A DNA stretch of 64,000 bases from Mycobacterium genavense ATCC 51234 (GTDB taxonomy: Bacteria; Actinomycetota; Actinomycetes; Mycobacteriales; Mycobacteriaceae): the NCBI RefSeq assembly GCF_000526915.1, contig NZ_JAGZ01000004.1:401366-465365 (forward strand). Reading direction: 5' to 3'. The position numbers and the translations under genes were made by a program. This document shows positions 1 to 9,212 of this stretch, one piece after another; the first letter of the stretch is position 1, and every line of letters begins with the position of its first letter. Under the pieces are notes generated by a model. That model had not been told where the DNA came from, did no database searches, and worked only from the letters and a program-made list of their open reading frames with translations.

Positions 1-683
1 TCGTCCATCGTGGGGTTGGGCAGGTCCGGTCGCAACGTGCGATGGAACGGCTGATTGTCGATCATCGGCGTCCGCACGTTGCCGGGATGGATCGAATTGA
101 CCCGAATCAACTGTGGCGCAAGCTCATTCGCGAGCGAATTCATCAGTCCGACCACGCCGTGCTTGGCCGAGGCGTAGTGCGCCATGTACCCGCCGCCGCG
201 CAGCCCCAGCATCGAGCTCACCAAGATGATGGATCCGCCGCGGCCGTCGGACATATGCGGCACCGCCACCTTGACGGTGTGCCAGACCCCGGTGAGATTG
301 ATGTCGAGCATCGTCTGCCAGGCCGCTTCTTCGAGCAGCGCGGCCGGCGCGGGACTGCCGCTGATCCCGGCGTTGGCAACCACCACATCGGGCCGACCCA
401 ACTGGTCGATTCCCCGCTGCAACGCATCGCGAAGGGCTGTGAGGTCTCTGACGTCGGCCTTGGCCGTCACGACGCGCCGGTCCAGCTTCTCCACCAGCGC
501 CGCGGTTTCGTCGAGATCGGCCTCCGTCGCTCCCGGATAGCTGACGCCCTCGACGTCGCTACACACATCGACGGCGATAATGTCGGCGCCTTCTTTGGCG
601 AGACGGACGGCATGTTCCCGTCCTTGGCCGCGCGCGGCACCCGTGATGAACGCGACCTTGCCGGCCACCCTGCCGTTTGTCAT
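1..683 (-). CDS. Mycofactocin-type SDR oxidoreductase, 3' end off the window
   Basis: Reading leftwards from an ATG at 683, the translation begins [20 protein letters not shown], with the Rossmann glycine motif TGAARGQG. A long insertion follows (VCSDVEGV...PGATEADLDETAALVEK), as is typical of the mycofactocin-coupled SDR subfamily. Then come VVANAGISG, the serine segment ILVSSMLGLRGGG and the catalytic YASAKHG. The frame is still open at base 1, so the C-terminus is missing from the window. The start lies just upstream of the ctpJ stop codon (680), so the two form one transcript. The family oxidises alcohols with a tightly held NAD and passes electrons to mycofactocin. The substrate is unknown. 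The call rests on motifs read by eye. Confidence 0.85.
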   Translation of the reverse strand, partial: MTNGRVAGKVAFITGAARGQGREHAVRLAKEGADIIAVDVCSDVEGVSYPGATEADLDETAALVEKLDRRVVTAKADVRDLTALRDALQRGIDQLGRPDVVVANAGISGSPAPAALLEEAAWQTMLDINLTGVWHTVKVAVPHMSDGRGGSIILVSSMLGLRGGGYMAHYASAKHGVVGLMNSLANELAPQLIRVNSIHPGNVRTPMIDNQPFHRTLRPDLPNPTMD

Positions 684-2620
684 GGTGACCACGATATCGC
701 TGACCGCCACGCCCGCCCGCGCAGGAGACGCAACCCATTGAGCGCGACGATGATCGTCGACCCCTCGTGGCCCGCCACGCCGAGGGGCAGTGGCAGGTGC
801 CCCAGCAAATCCCAGACGACGAGGCCGATGATGAAGGTCGCCGCGATGGCCAGGTTCGCGATGACCACCCGGCGGGCACGACGGGCCAGCCTAATGACGG
901 CCGGGATGGTGGCGAGTTCGTCACGGACGGTGACGGCATCGGCGGTTTCCAGCGTCAGGTCGGCTCCGTTGCGGCCCATGGCAATTGAGCTATGCGCGGC
1001 GGCCATGGCGGGTGCGTCGTTGATGCCGTCGCCGACGAACAGCACGCGGTGCCCGTGAGCCTGCAACCCCCGCACGGCGGCGACCTTTTCGTCGGGCAGC
1101 AGGTCGGCCCGAACATCGGTGATGCCGACCTGCGCGGCCAGCTGCTCTGCGGCCGGCCGGGTATCGCCGGTCAGCAGGACCGGGGGGCTTGCAGTGGTCG
1201 CGGCGATGGCGCGGACCACCGCGTCGGTGCCCTCGCGCACGGTGTCGTCGAGTCCGAGCACACCCACCGGCGCACCGTCGACCACGACGAGCACCGCGGT
1301 GCTGCCCCGGCGTTCGAAGCTGCCGGCCGCGAGCGGGTTGGCGGAAAATGCGCGCGGACTGAGCACCTCGATGGTCCGGTCCCCGAGACGTGCCCGCACG
1401 CCGCGACCGGGAAGGGCCAGAAAATCGGCGGTTTCGGCAACGGCGAGTCCGCGTGCCCGGGCGGCGGCGACGATCGCACGCCCGAGCGGATGTTCGCTGA
1501 ATTGCTCTGCGCTGGCGGCTATTCGCAGCACGTCGTCGTCGGAGGCGCCGTCCTCGATCGCGGCGATACCGGTCAGTTGCGGCGCGCCGGTCGTCAGAGT
1601 GCCGGTCTTGTCGAGGGTCACCGCAGTGGTGTCCGCCAGGTGTTCCATCGCGACCGCCGACTTGACCAGCACACCGTGGCGTCCGGCGGTGGCGATCGCC
1701 GAGAGCAGCGGCGGCATGGTCGCCAGCACCACCGCGCACGGTGACGCCACGATCATGAATGTCATTGCCCGCAGCAGCGTGGTCTGCAGTTGCGCCCCGA
1801 GAATCAGGGGCACCGCGAACAGGGCGAGGGTGGCCGCGACGACGCCGACGGAATAGCGTTGCTCGACCTTCTCGATGAACAGCTGCGTCTTGGCTTTGGT
1901 GGCCGACGCTTCGGCGACGAGGGCGACAATGCGGGCGACGACGGTTTCGGATGGGTCCTTGGTGACGCGAACACGAAGTGCCCCAGCGCCGTTGAGCGTG
2001 CCAGCGAAGACCTCGTCATCGCCTGCCTTGGCGAACGGCATCGGCTCCCCGGTGACCGAGGATTGGTCGACGTCGGAGGCGCCCTCGACGACGACGCCGT
2101 CGGCGCAGACGCGCTCACCCGGGCGCACGCTGACGACGTCACCGCCCCGCAGGTCGGCGGCGTCGACCTTTTCCTCGAGCCCGTCGGCGTCGATGCGGAC
2201 CGCGCGATCGGGTGCCAGATCAAGCAAGCCCTGGACCGAGTCCTCGGTGCGCTTGGTCGCCGCGTCCTCCAACGCGCCGGACGTGGCGAAGATGACGATC
2301 AGCAGGGCGCCGTCGAAGACCTGCCCGATGCTCGCAGCACCGATGGCGGCGATCACCATCAGCAGATCAACGTCAAGCGAGCGAGAGCGCAACGCCTGCA
2401 AGCCTTCCCAGGCCGGCGCTTACCCGCCGGTGAGATAGCACGCCAGGTAGCAGGCCCACCAACTCCACGACGGAGCGCCGAGCAACTGGGCCGCGAGTCC
2501 GGCCGCGAACAGGACCAGAGCGGCGGTCGCCCACCGGACGGACGCGACCGACCAGAGACCCGAAACGCCTAGACGCCGCGCCACCGGCAGGCGCACCGGG
2601 GGCACGGTGGTGCACGTCAT
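680..2620 (-). pseudogene. ctpJ: CtpJ-type metal-exporting P1B ATPase, interrupted by an in-frame stop
   Basis: The reading frame from ATG 2620 encodes an N-terminal membrane segment ending in YLACYLTGG, then meets TAA at 2420-2422, then continues in the same frame as a complete ATPase body. The body has TGEP, the SPC metal-transport motif, DKTGT phosphorylation loop, HPLGRA and GDGINDAP, and ends in a CtpJ-like tail. M. tuberculosis CtpJ has tryptophan (GGW) where this gene has the stop, so TGG probably became TAA. No base is lost. An ATG at 2401 could restart translation but would lack the first membrane segment. CtpJ exports Co/Ni and is controlled by NmtR, whose gene is intact and divergent at 2717. 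Either the pump is lost or a shortened form is made. Confidence 0.85.
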
Positions 2621-2659
2621 CGATGCGGTCCTCCCTCGCAAACTCAGGCAACTATGTAG

Positions 2660-2681
2660 ACATGTACAGATCTATATGTAT
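2660..2681. promoter_or_regulatory. Candidate NmtR operator in the ctpJ/nmtR intergenic region
   Basis: An imperfect 22-bp inverted repeat centred on AGATCT (outer arms ACATGTA and TATGTAT) lies in an AT-rich 96-bp gap between divergent ctpJ and nmtR. ArsR-family NmtR represses ctpJ from this gap in M. tuberculosis. The position fits, but I have not matched the sequence to a published operator. Confidence 0.45.
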
Positions 2682-2716
2682 CATATCAGTTTGTGGGTGC
2701 GTGCTTCAATTGAGGA

Positions 2717-3070
2717 ATGGGACACGGAGTCGACGGCAGGGTGACACCACCGGCCACGCTCGACTCGGTGTCGGCGGTCAAGATCGCCGAAACGCTGCAG
2801 GCGCTCGCATCACCCAACCGGCTGATGATCCTGACCCGGCTGCGGCAATCGCCCTGTTCGGTGGGTGAGCTGTCGACGGAGGTCGGGATGGAACAGCCGG
2901 CGGTGTCGCACCAACTGCGGCTACTGCGCACGCTCGGGCTGGTCGCCGGCGACCGCAACGGCCGCAACATCGTCTACCGGCTCTACGACAACCACGTCGC
3001 TCAATTGCTCGACGAAGCCGTCTATCACGTCGAGCACCTGCGTCTCGGTGCGACCGACACGACGGCGTAG
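2717..3070 (+). CDS. nmtR: NmtR, nickel/cobalt-sensing ArsR-family repressor
   Basis: This is a complete 117-residue winged-helix protein. It begins MGHGV like M. tuberculosis NmtR and has the ArsR helix-turn-helix (ELSTEVGMEQPAVSHQLRLL, residues 51-70). The alpha-5 metal ligands fall at the family positions Asp91, His93, His104 and His107, and the N-terminal Gly2-His3 arm is present. The C-terminal histidine seen near residue 116 in M. tuberculosis is not here (the tail ends DTTA). Metal binding should release the operator and induce the divergent ctpJ. That target is interrupted by a stop codon, so the sensor may now control a dead pump. Confidence 0.92.
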   Translation: MGHGVDGRVTPPATLDSVSAVKIAETLQALASPNRLMILTRLRQSPCSVGELSTEVGMEQPAVSHQLRLLRTLGLVAGDRNGRNIVYRLYDNHVAQLLDEAVYHVEHLRLGATDTTA

Positions 3071-3109
3071 CCCGCGCCGATTTGGCGCAATGCGTTCGCA
3101 GTCCCTCGG

Positions 3110-3470
3110 CTATTGTGCGGGCGGTCGGTAGCCGGCTGCCGAGTTCCTCAACTGCCAGATCTGTTCGGGGCACAGCAGGTTAACAGCTTACGAGACAAGG
3201 TAATTGGCCGCGAATTCGTCGTTAGGGGTCACGCTGCCCTTCACGGCGCTCATGACTTGAGTGTAGGGTTCGCCGCGCCCGACCATGTCGCAGATCTCGT
3301 GGCCGTACCCGATCGCATCATTACGGAAAGTTGTAGTGGCGCCGCACCGCCACGTCGTACGTGTACTCCACCTCAAGCGCCCGAGCCGCCCTCGCCACCG
3401 CGGCCGTCAACGCACCGCTGAGGACATTCGCGGCGGCGACCAGCACCACCAGTGACTTGCAACGCTCCAT
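3110..3470 (-). pseudogene. DUF732 secreted protein remnant
   Basis: From ATG 3470 the frame gives a signal-like start (MERCKSLVVLVAAANVLSGA), then shifts near 3378 into the DUF732 core AIGYGHEICDMVGRGE...MSAVKGSVTPNDEFAANYLVS. It then meets TAA at 3188 where the family has tyrosine (SYAVNLLCPEQ). The frame continues as AVNLLCPEQIWQLRN to a final stop at 3110. One frameshift and one nonsense codon are therefore needed to explain it. DUF732 proteins are small exported mycobacterial proteins of unknown role. Confidence 0.75.
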
Positions 3471-3544
3471 GGCATCCTCCGCAGCCGAATGGGTGATTGC
3501 TCGGTGACAAACGCTGATCCGCGGCTCAGCCTTACGGAGTAACT

Positions 3545-3560
3545 ATATAACTGATTATAT
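3545..3560. promoter_or_regulatory. 16-bp AT palindrome, box A
   Basis: ATATAACTGATTATAT is a perfect 6-4-6 inverted repeat. It lies between the DUF732 remnant (leftward) and a 36-codon ORF with a good ribosome site (rightward). It matches the element found at eight other promoters in this window. Confidence 0.6.
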
Positions 3561-3625
3561 GGTTCGTGTTATGGTACGAGGACACTAGGTCCAGTCGAGT
3601 CAAGTCAACCTGAGGCGAGGATGCA

Positions 3626-3736
3626 ATGGATCAAAGCCCTGACTACGACATGAGCGATGAGCTCGAATTCGCGTTCGACGCGATCGCGTGGGGACTGCGC
3701 GGCGTCTATCCACCTCCGGCCTATCCTGCGAACTGA
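3626..3736 (+). CDS. Possible 36-residue small protein
   Basis: ATG at 3626 opens 36 codons (MDQSPDYDMSDELEFAFDAI...YPPPAYPAN). It is preceded by GAGGCGAGG at a suitable distance and by the box A palindrome 66 bp upstream. The product is acidic in its first half and proline-rich at the end, with no membrane segment. It converges on the ferredoxin gene and stops 14 bp before the end of it. I do not recognise it. An overlapping ATG at 3621 gives only 10 codons. It may be a genuine small gene linked to the P450/ferredoxin genes, or a chance ORF. Confidence 0.4.
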   Translation: MDQSPDYDMSDELEFAFDAIAWGLRGVYPPPAYPAN

Positions 3737-3749
3737 ACTTCCGGGCAGG

Positions 3750-4433
<684 letters not shown>

Positions 4434-4438
4434 CTATC

Positions 4439-4454
4439 AGCTATATGGTTATAC
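4439..4454. promoter_or_regulatory. 16-bp AT element, box B
   Basis: AGCTATATGGTTATAC (GTATAACCATATAGCT on the minus strand) lies between divergent DUF35 (start 4411) and MaoC (start 4497). It matches box J (46460) at 14 of 16 positions and keeps the TATAA/TTATA core of the family. It is not itself a perfect palindrome. Confidence 0.5.
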
Positions 4455-4496
4455 AAATATCTTGCTTTCTCAAACTCCACCGCGTCAGGAGCGAAC

Positions 4497-4954
4497 ATGT
4501 GGAAGATCTCCTCCGTTCAAGACGCCTTGGCCGCAGCGGGCCAGGAGCTCGGCACGAGTTCGTGGCGGCTCGTCGGCCAAGATCGCATCGACGACTTTGC
4601 GGATGTGACCGAGGATCATCAGTGGATTCATGTCGATGTCGAACGGGCGGCGCGTGAGAGCCCGTACGCGGCCACCATCGCCCACGGGTTTCTGACCCTG
4701 TCGCTGATTCCGGCGATGAGCAAGGAGGTCTACCGGGTGATGAACGCCAAGATGGGCATCAACTATGGGTTGAACACAGTCCGCTTTTTGGGGCCGGTGA
4801 CGCCGGGAACCCGGATACGGCTGCGCTCAGTGCTGGTGGAGGCCGGAAAGGTTGACGACCGGACGGTCACCTCACGGTTCGGCACAGCGTCGGACGCGAG
4901 GGATGCGAGAAGCCAGCACTCGTCGCAGATCTCATCGCCCGCTTTGTGTTCTGA
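4497..4954 (+). pseudogene. MaoC-like enoyl-CoA hydratase, frameshifted
   Basis: Intact frame from ATG 4497 (MWKISSVQDALAAAGQELGT) carries the hydratase-2 motif DVTEDHQWIHVD...TIAHGFLTLSLIP, with the Asp/His catalytic pair, and the strand INYGLNTVRFLGPV. After RTVTSRFGTASD the frame is lost by one base near 4899. The family C-terminus CEKPALVADLIARFV is found in another frame, ending TGA at 4952. Restoring one base rebuilds a 150-residue protein like M. tuberculosis Rv0130. It would hydrate enoyl-CoA intermediates. Confidence 0.8.
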
Positions 4955-6058
4955 GTCTTTGTCCGAGTGTGCGCGACTGCAGCTAATGCCCGGGCAGTCG
5001 AGCTCGCGGTACATAGTCGATCATCGGAGCGTCCACGGTCGATTGCGGGAATCGATCTCGCCCGCTAATTATATAATGAGATATATATTTAGCTGCATTT
5101 CGCGTCTCTCGCCGCGGTGGCCGTCGGTTCCAAACGGTTTACGCGCCATATCCGTCGGCGATGAGCGCATATTCAATACGCGGTCACGGGGATGTTCCGC
5201 TCATCGATGGCTGAATTCCGGCGACGCAAGGTGCCGTGGCGCCGCACCTCTGCAGTGCCTGCCCCCGCGGTCGCGACATCGAATATCCGCAGGTAGGACG
5301 GGTGCCACCCCGCTGTCGATGCCGCATCAGAGCATGTCGCCGGCATTGCTTGCGGCGCACAATCTCGCGCCGATGTTCGCGCGGTCGAGTTATTTTCAAG
5401 AAGGCCGGATGCGGTACCGATAGCTGCAAACTATCTAGATATCTCTTTTGTGCAGATACGTTCCCACGATTAGCTCCATCACCATTAGAATATGGCATCA
5501 ACTGACTTCTCAGCCGCATCATTTTTACTGTAGCTAACGTTACCATTCATTTTAAATGATCTTATTCATAGCAAAATGTTATTCGAGTCGAGCCAGCAGC
5601 GGTCCGCCCCGACGGGCGCCGTCACTTCTGCATGTGGTGCCGTGGGCGGGTCGCTGATGGCTGAGTTACGCCCGCGAACCAATTGCGGACGAGATAACGT
5701 TCATAGTCGGCATATTCGAAGCTCATCGCGTTCTAGTGAACCAAGTCGGGTATCGAGTGTCGATTAACCCGACGGGCGGACGTCGCGTTGACAGCTGGCC
5801 AGCGGACGCAGTCCGAGTCGGATGGTGCGAGCTGTCGGTTACTAGGCGACAGCAAAGAATCAACTTAGCTGTTGACCGGCCCGTCCCACGCACCATGAAA
5901 ATTGCGGAGAACTGGTTGCTTACACCGATTTTTGTGGTGTACTGCCCATCGGCGACGCAATGAGTGTTGTGAATCACATCGCTTCGCCGCGGCCGGTGTG
6001 GGTGAGTCGAGAGGAAGACATCCGTTGGCGCGATTTCGGATCGATCAGCAGGGTTACG
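4955..6058. other. 1.1-kb region without a recognisable gene, upstream of the mce operon
   Basis: I see no protein family in any frame here. The region contains AT-rich stretches (about 5070-5095 and 5400-5600) far below the base composition of the neighbours, including box C at 5071 and a short inverted repeat TCATTT-T-AAATGA at 5547-5559. It is presumably the regulatory region of the mce operon, possibly with decayed coding sequence between. Confidence 0.5.
5071..5086. promoter_or_regulatory. 16-bp AT palindrome, box C
   Basis: ATATAATGAGATATAT follows the 6-4-6 pattern with one arm mismatch. It is about 1 kb upstream of the first yrbE gene and 117 bp past the MaoC remnant, inside a short A/T-only stretch. 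Confidence 0.5.
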
Positions 6059-6829
6059 GTGATTGACGCTGCGGTGGCGGCCAAACCGGTCCGCGAACTT
6101 GGCGGGTTCTTCGCGATGAGCCTCGACACGTTCCTACAGATCTGCCGGCCGCCCTGGGCCTGGCGGGAATTCATCCTGCAAGCCTGGTTTGTGGCTCGCG
6201 TATCGATGCTGCCGACGGTGTTGCTCTCCATCCCCTTCACGGTGCTGAGCACGTTCACCATCAACACCTTGTTGGTTGAGATTGGGGCGGCCGACTTTTC
6301 GGGAACCGGGGCGGCGCTGGGCACCGTGACGCAGACCGGTCCGATCGTGACGGTGCTGGTGGTGTCCGGGGCCGAGGCCACCGCGATGTGCGCAGACCTC
6401 GGTGCCCGGACGATCAGGGAGGAGATCGACGCGCTCCGGGTGCTTGGGATCGATCCGGTTCAGGCCCTGGTGGTGCCGCGAGTCGTCGCCGCCACCGCCG
6501 TCGCATTCCTCCTGACATCCCTTGTCGCACTGGTGGGGATCGTCGGTGGCTTCTTTTTCGCCGTGTTCTTCCAGCATGTGACCCCCGGCGCGTTTGCCGC
6601 GGGTTTGACGCTGTTGGTCAAGACACCCGAAGTCGTCATCATGCTCTGCAAAGCCCTGATCTTCGGCGTCGTCGCCGGGCTGATCGCCTGCTACAAGGGA
6701 TTGTCGGTAGGAGGCGGCCCGCAAGGCGTCGGCAATGCCGTCAACGAGACCGTGGTCTTCACGTTCATGGCCCTGTTCATCATCAACGTCGTCGTCACGG
6801 CAGTGGCGGTACAGGTGACGTTCAAATGA
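6059..6829 (+). CDS. YrbE-type permease A of an mce lipid importer
   Basis: The protein is about 256 residues from GTG 6059 and begins VIDAAVAAKPVRELGGFFAMSLDT. The frame stays open back to ATG 5960, but that start lacks a ribosome site and would exceed the usual YrbEA length of about 255-265. It has the MlaE/YrbE permease core with five or six hydrophobic segments and the signatures GTGAALGTVTQTGPIVTVLVVSGA and ARTIREEIDALRVLGIDP (the EExDAL loop). Function: inner-membrane permease of the ABC-type Mce lipid transporter. The next gene starts 10 bp downstream after GGAGGG. It is intact. Confidence 0.88.
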   Translation: MIDAAVAAKPVRELGGFFAMSLDTFLQICRPPWAWREFILQAWFVARVSMLPTVLLSIPFTVLSTFTINTLLVEIGAADFSGTGAALGTVTQTGPIVTVLVVSGAEATAMCADLGARTIREEIDALRVLGIDPVQALVVPRVVAATAVAFLLTSLVALVGIVGGFFFAVFFQHVTPGAFAAGLTLLVKTPEVVIMLCKALIFGVVAGLIACYKGLSVGGGPQGVGNAVNETVVFTFMALFIINVVVTAVAVQVTFK

Positions 6830-6839
6830 GGAGGGCGTG

Positions 6840-7694
6840 ATGACTCTTGCCGTACCCTCCACCAAATCGCCACGCCTGCGGCGGGCCATCACCGGCAGCC
6901 TCGAAGGCTGGAACCGCATCGGGATCCAAACCCAGTTCTACGCAAAGACTCTCGGAGGTATCGGTGATGCCTTGATCAGTTACAAGACCGAGATCGTAAC
7001 TCTCATCGCGCAAATGAGTTTGGGTGTCGGGGCGCTGGCGATCATCGGCGGAACGGTTGTGATCGTCGGATTCCTCACGCTGTCGGCCGGATCCCTGATC
7101 GCTGTGCAGGCGTACACCCAATTACAGGAAGTCGGGGTCGACGCGCTGGCCGGGTTCACGTCGGCCTTCCTCAACGTCCGCCTGGTCGGTCCCCTTGTCG
7201 CCGGCATCGGGTTGGCCGCGACGATCGGAGCCGGCGCCACTGCGCAATTGGGTGCCATGCGCATTAGTGAGGAAATCGATGCGCTCGAGGTGATGAGCAT
7301 CCGCTCGGTGCCATATCTGGCCTCGACCCGGGTAGTGGCGGGAGTCATCGTCGTCAACCCCTTGTATTGCATCGCGGTGTTGATGGCGTTTATCGCCACC
7401 CGCGTGGGAACCACGGCGGTCTACGGGCAGTCCACGGGGGTCTACGACCACTACTTCAACACGTTCCTCAACCCGAGCGACTTGATTTGGTCGTTCCTGC
7501 AAGCGATCACGATGGTAATCGTGGTGATGCTCGTCCACACCTACTACGGCTATACCGCCAGTGGCGGCCCGGCCGAAGTCGGCGAGGCGGTAGGACGCGC
7601 CGTCCGCACGTCGTTGATCTCGGCAATCACCGTCTCCCTGTTCGTTTCGCTGGCGATCTACGGCCAGTCCGGTAACTTCCACCTGTCGGGGTAG
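6840..7694 (+). CDS. YrbE-type permease B of an mce lipid importer
   Basis: The ATG at 6840 sits 4-5 bases after GGAGGG. A GTG at 6837 is too close to it. The 284-residue product has the YrbEB pattern: RRAITGSLEGWNRIGIQTQFYAKTL, several membrane helices, the loop GAMRISEEIDALEVMSI, and the C-terminal GYTASGGPAEVGEAVGRAVRTSL. It pairs with the preceding permease to form the membrane channel through which MceA-F deliver lipid. It is intact and followed 3 bp later by mceA. Confidence 0.9.
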   Translation: MTLAVPSTKSPRLRRAITGSLEGWNRIGIQTQFYAKTLGGIGDALISYKTEIVTLIAQMSLGVGALAIIGGTVVIVGFLTLSAGSLIAVQAYTQLQEVGVDALAGFTSAFLNVRLVGPLVAGIGLAATIGAGATAQLGAMRISEEIDALEVMSIRSVPYLASTRVVAGVIVVNPLYCIAVLMAFIATRVGTTAVYGQSTGVYDHYFNTFLNPSDLIWSFLQAITMVIVVMLVHTYYGYTASGGPAEVGEAVGRAVRTSLISAITVSLFVSLAIYGQSGNFHLSG

Positions 7695-7697
7695 GCG

Positions 7698-9129
7698 ATG
7701 CGGCGCAGACGTGGTATCCCGACAGCAGCCTGGACTTTGGTGCTGTTGTCCTTCATTGCGACGTTCTTGTTCGTCACCACTTCGTTTTTTTTCGGCAGCT
7801 TCCGTTCCTACGTGGCGGTGACGTTGACGTCGGATCGGTCCGGATTGGTCATGGAGCCGGGCGCCAAGATCAAGTTGCGCGGTGTCGAGGTCGGCAAGGT
7901 CAGCGGGATTGTCGGCGGCAAAGATCCGGTCAGCCTGATCCTTGACCTCTACCCGGACCAGGTCAAATACATCCCCGCCAACATCTCCGCTCGAATCCGC
8001 GCCAATACGGCGTTCGGGGCGAAGTACGTCGACCTCATCTATCCGGCCAACCCGAGCGCCCGACACATCTCCTCTGGTGCGGTGATTCGCTCGGAAAACG
8101 TTAGTACCGAGGTGGATACGGTCTTCCAGAATCTGACGAGTGTCTTGCACCAGATAGATCCCGCCAAACTCAACGCGGTGCTGTCCGCGCTCGCGGAAGG
8201 GCTCCGCGGCCAAGGCGACAGCCTCGGGGAGGCCATCACCGACGGTGACCAAGTGCTGACGATGCTCAACCATCATTCGGATGCGCTGCGCCGAGTTTGG
8301 CCTTCAGTCAGGGGTTTTAGCGATACGTACGGCGCTGCCGCCGGTGACATCATCAAAACGTTGGACGCGTTGTCGACCACGAGTACGACGATCGCCAGCA
8401 GCCCCAGCGATCTCGACGCGCTGCTGGTCGGTGTCACCGGCTTCGCACACAGCGGCGCCAACCTGCTCGGCGCGAACAACGACCGCCTGATCAAGGCGAT
8501 CAACGTCCTGGAACCCACCACCGGGCTGCTCATGAAGTACAACCCGGAGCTCACCTGCCTGTTGGTCGGCGGCAAACAGGTGCTCGACACCGGCTTTCTC
8601 GGTGTCACCGGCGGCACCAACGGCAAGTCCGTGCTCCTCGACGTCGCCCTGCTGATGGGTGATGACCCCTACCGCTATCCAGACAATCTGCCGATCAACG
8701 GCGCCAAGGGCGGGCTGGGAGGTAAACCGGGATGTGGGTCGCTGCCTGACGTGGCCAACAACTGGCCGGTGCGGTATCTAGTCACCAACACCGGGTACGG
8801 CACCGGTAATGACATCCGGACCAACCCCGGCATCGGATTCCCCGGCTGGGCAAACTATTTCCCGGTCACGCGGGCAAATCCTGAACCGCCCAGCATCCGG
8901 AACCCCGGCGGCCCCGCGCCCGGCCCGATTCCCTACCCGGGAGCCCCGGCGTACGGGCAGCAGCAGTATGCGCCCGACGGCACGCCGCTGTTCCCCGGGC
9001 TTCCACCGGCCCCCACCGGGCGCACCACCAGAGCCGGGTCCACCTCGACCTGGCCAGGAGCCGATGGTGGTGCCTCATCCCGCCGAGATGCAGCCGACGC
9101 CGGCGCCACCGCCGGGTCCGGGTGGATAA
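7698..9129 (+). pseudogene. MceA-family protein, frameshifted in its proline-rich tail
   Basis: This is an intact MceA up to about residue 438: N-terminal membrane anchor (residues 9-32), MCE domain (DRSGLVMEPGAKIKLRGVEVGKVSGI), helical domain and the conserved PELTCLLVGG segment. In the proline-rich tail a run reads CCCCC near 9014 where four C would keep the frame (PPAPPGAPPEPG). The proper tail ...QPTPAPPPGPGG ends with TAA at 9127 in the shifted frame. In the actual frame no stop follows, and the ORF runs on into mceB to 9818. Only the tail is affected, so the MCE and helical domains would still be made, attached to most of MceB. A sequencing error in the C-run is possible. Confidence 0.75.
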
Positions 9130-9166
9130 GCCGGCGATGGATCGACAACGCCGGACCGACAACGAC

Positions 9167-9212
9167 TAGCAAGAGGACCGGTTGTGAGGTAGCAAGAGGA
9201 CCGGTTGTGAGG
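9167..9212 (+). repeat. 23-bp exact tandem duplication over the mceB start
   Basis: Bases 9167-9189 are repeated exactly at 9190-9212. Each copy holds the purine-rich AGAGGA ribosome site and GTG start. The first copy is followed by a stop (GTG AGG TAG). The second is the true mceB start (GTG AGG CAA GGG) at 9207. Confidence 0.9.

Noticed and set aside
42..1058. 338-codon rightward ORF at the left end
   Set aside because: It is an antisense shadow of the SDR and ctpJ. Its translation is rich in Arg, His and Asp with no family motifs, as expected from the complement of a high-GC gene.
4955..6058. Several 60-135-codon ORFs in the gap before the mce operon
   Set aside because: None shows a domain, a good ribosome site with coding composition, or a partner frame that could be a decayed gene.
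6134..6919. 261-codon leftward ORF over the first yrbE
   Set aside because: The product is a His/Asp/Arg-rich shadow of the YrbE permease genes, whose membrane and EExDAL motifs are clear on the other strand.
7122..8276. 384-codon leftward ORF over yrbE B/mceA
   Set aside because: It is antisense to two well-supported genes and its translation lacks any recognisable domain.
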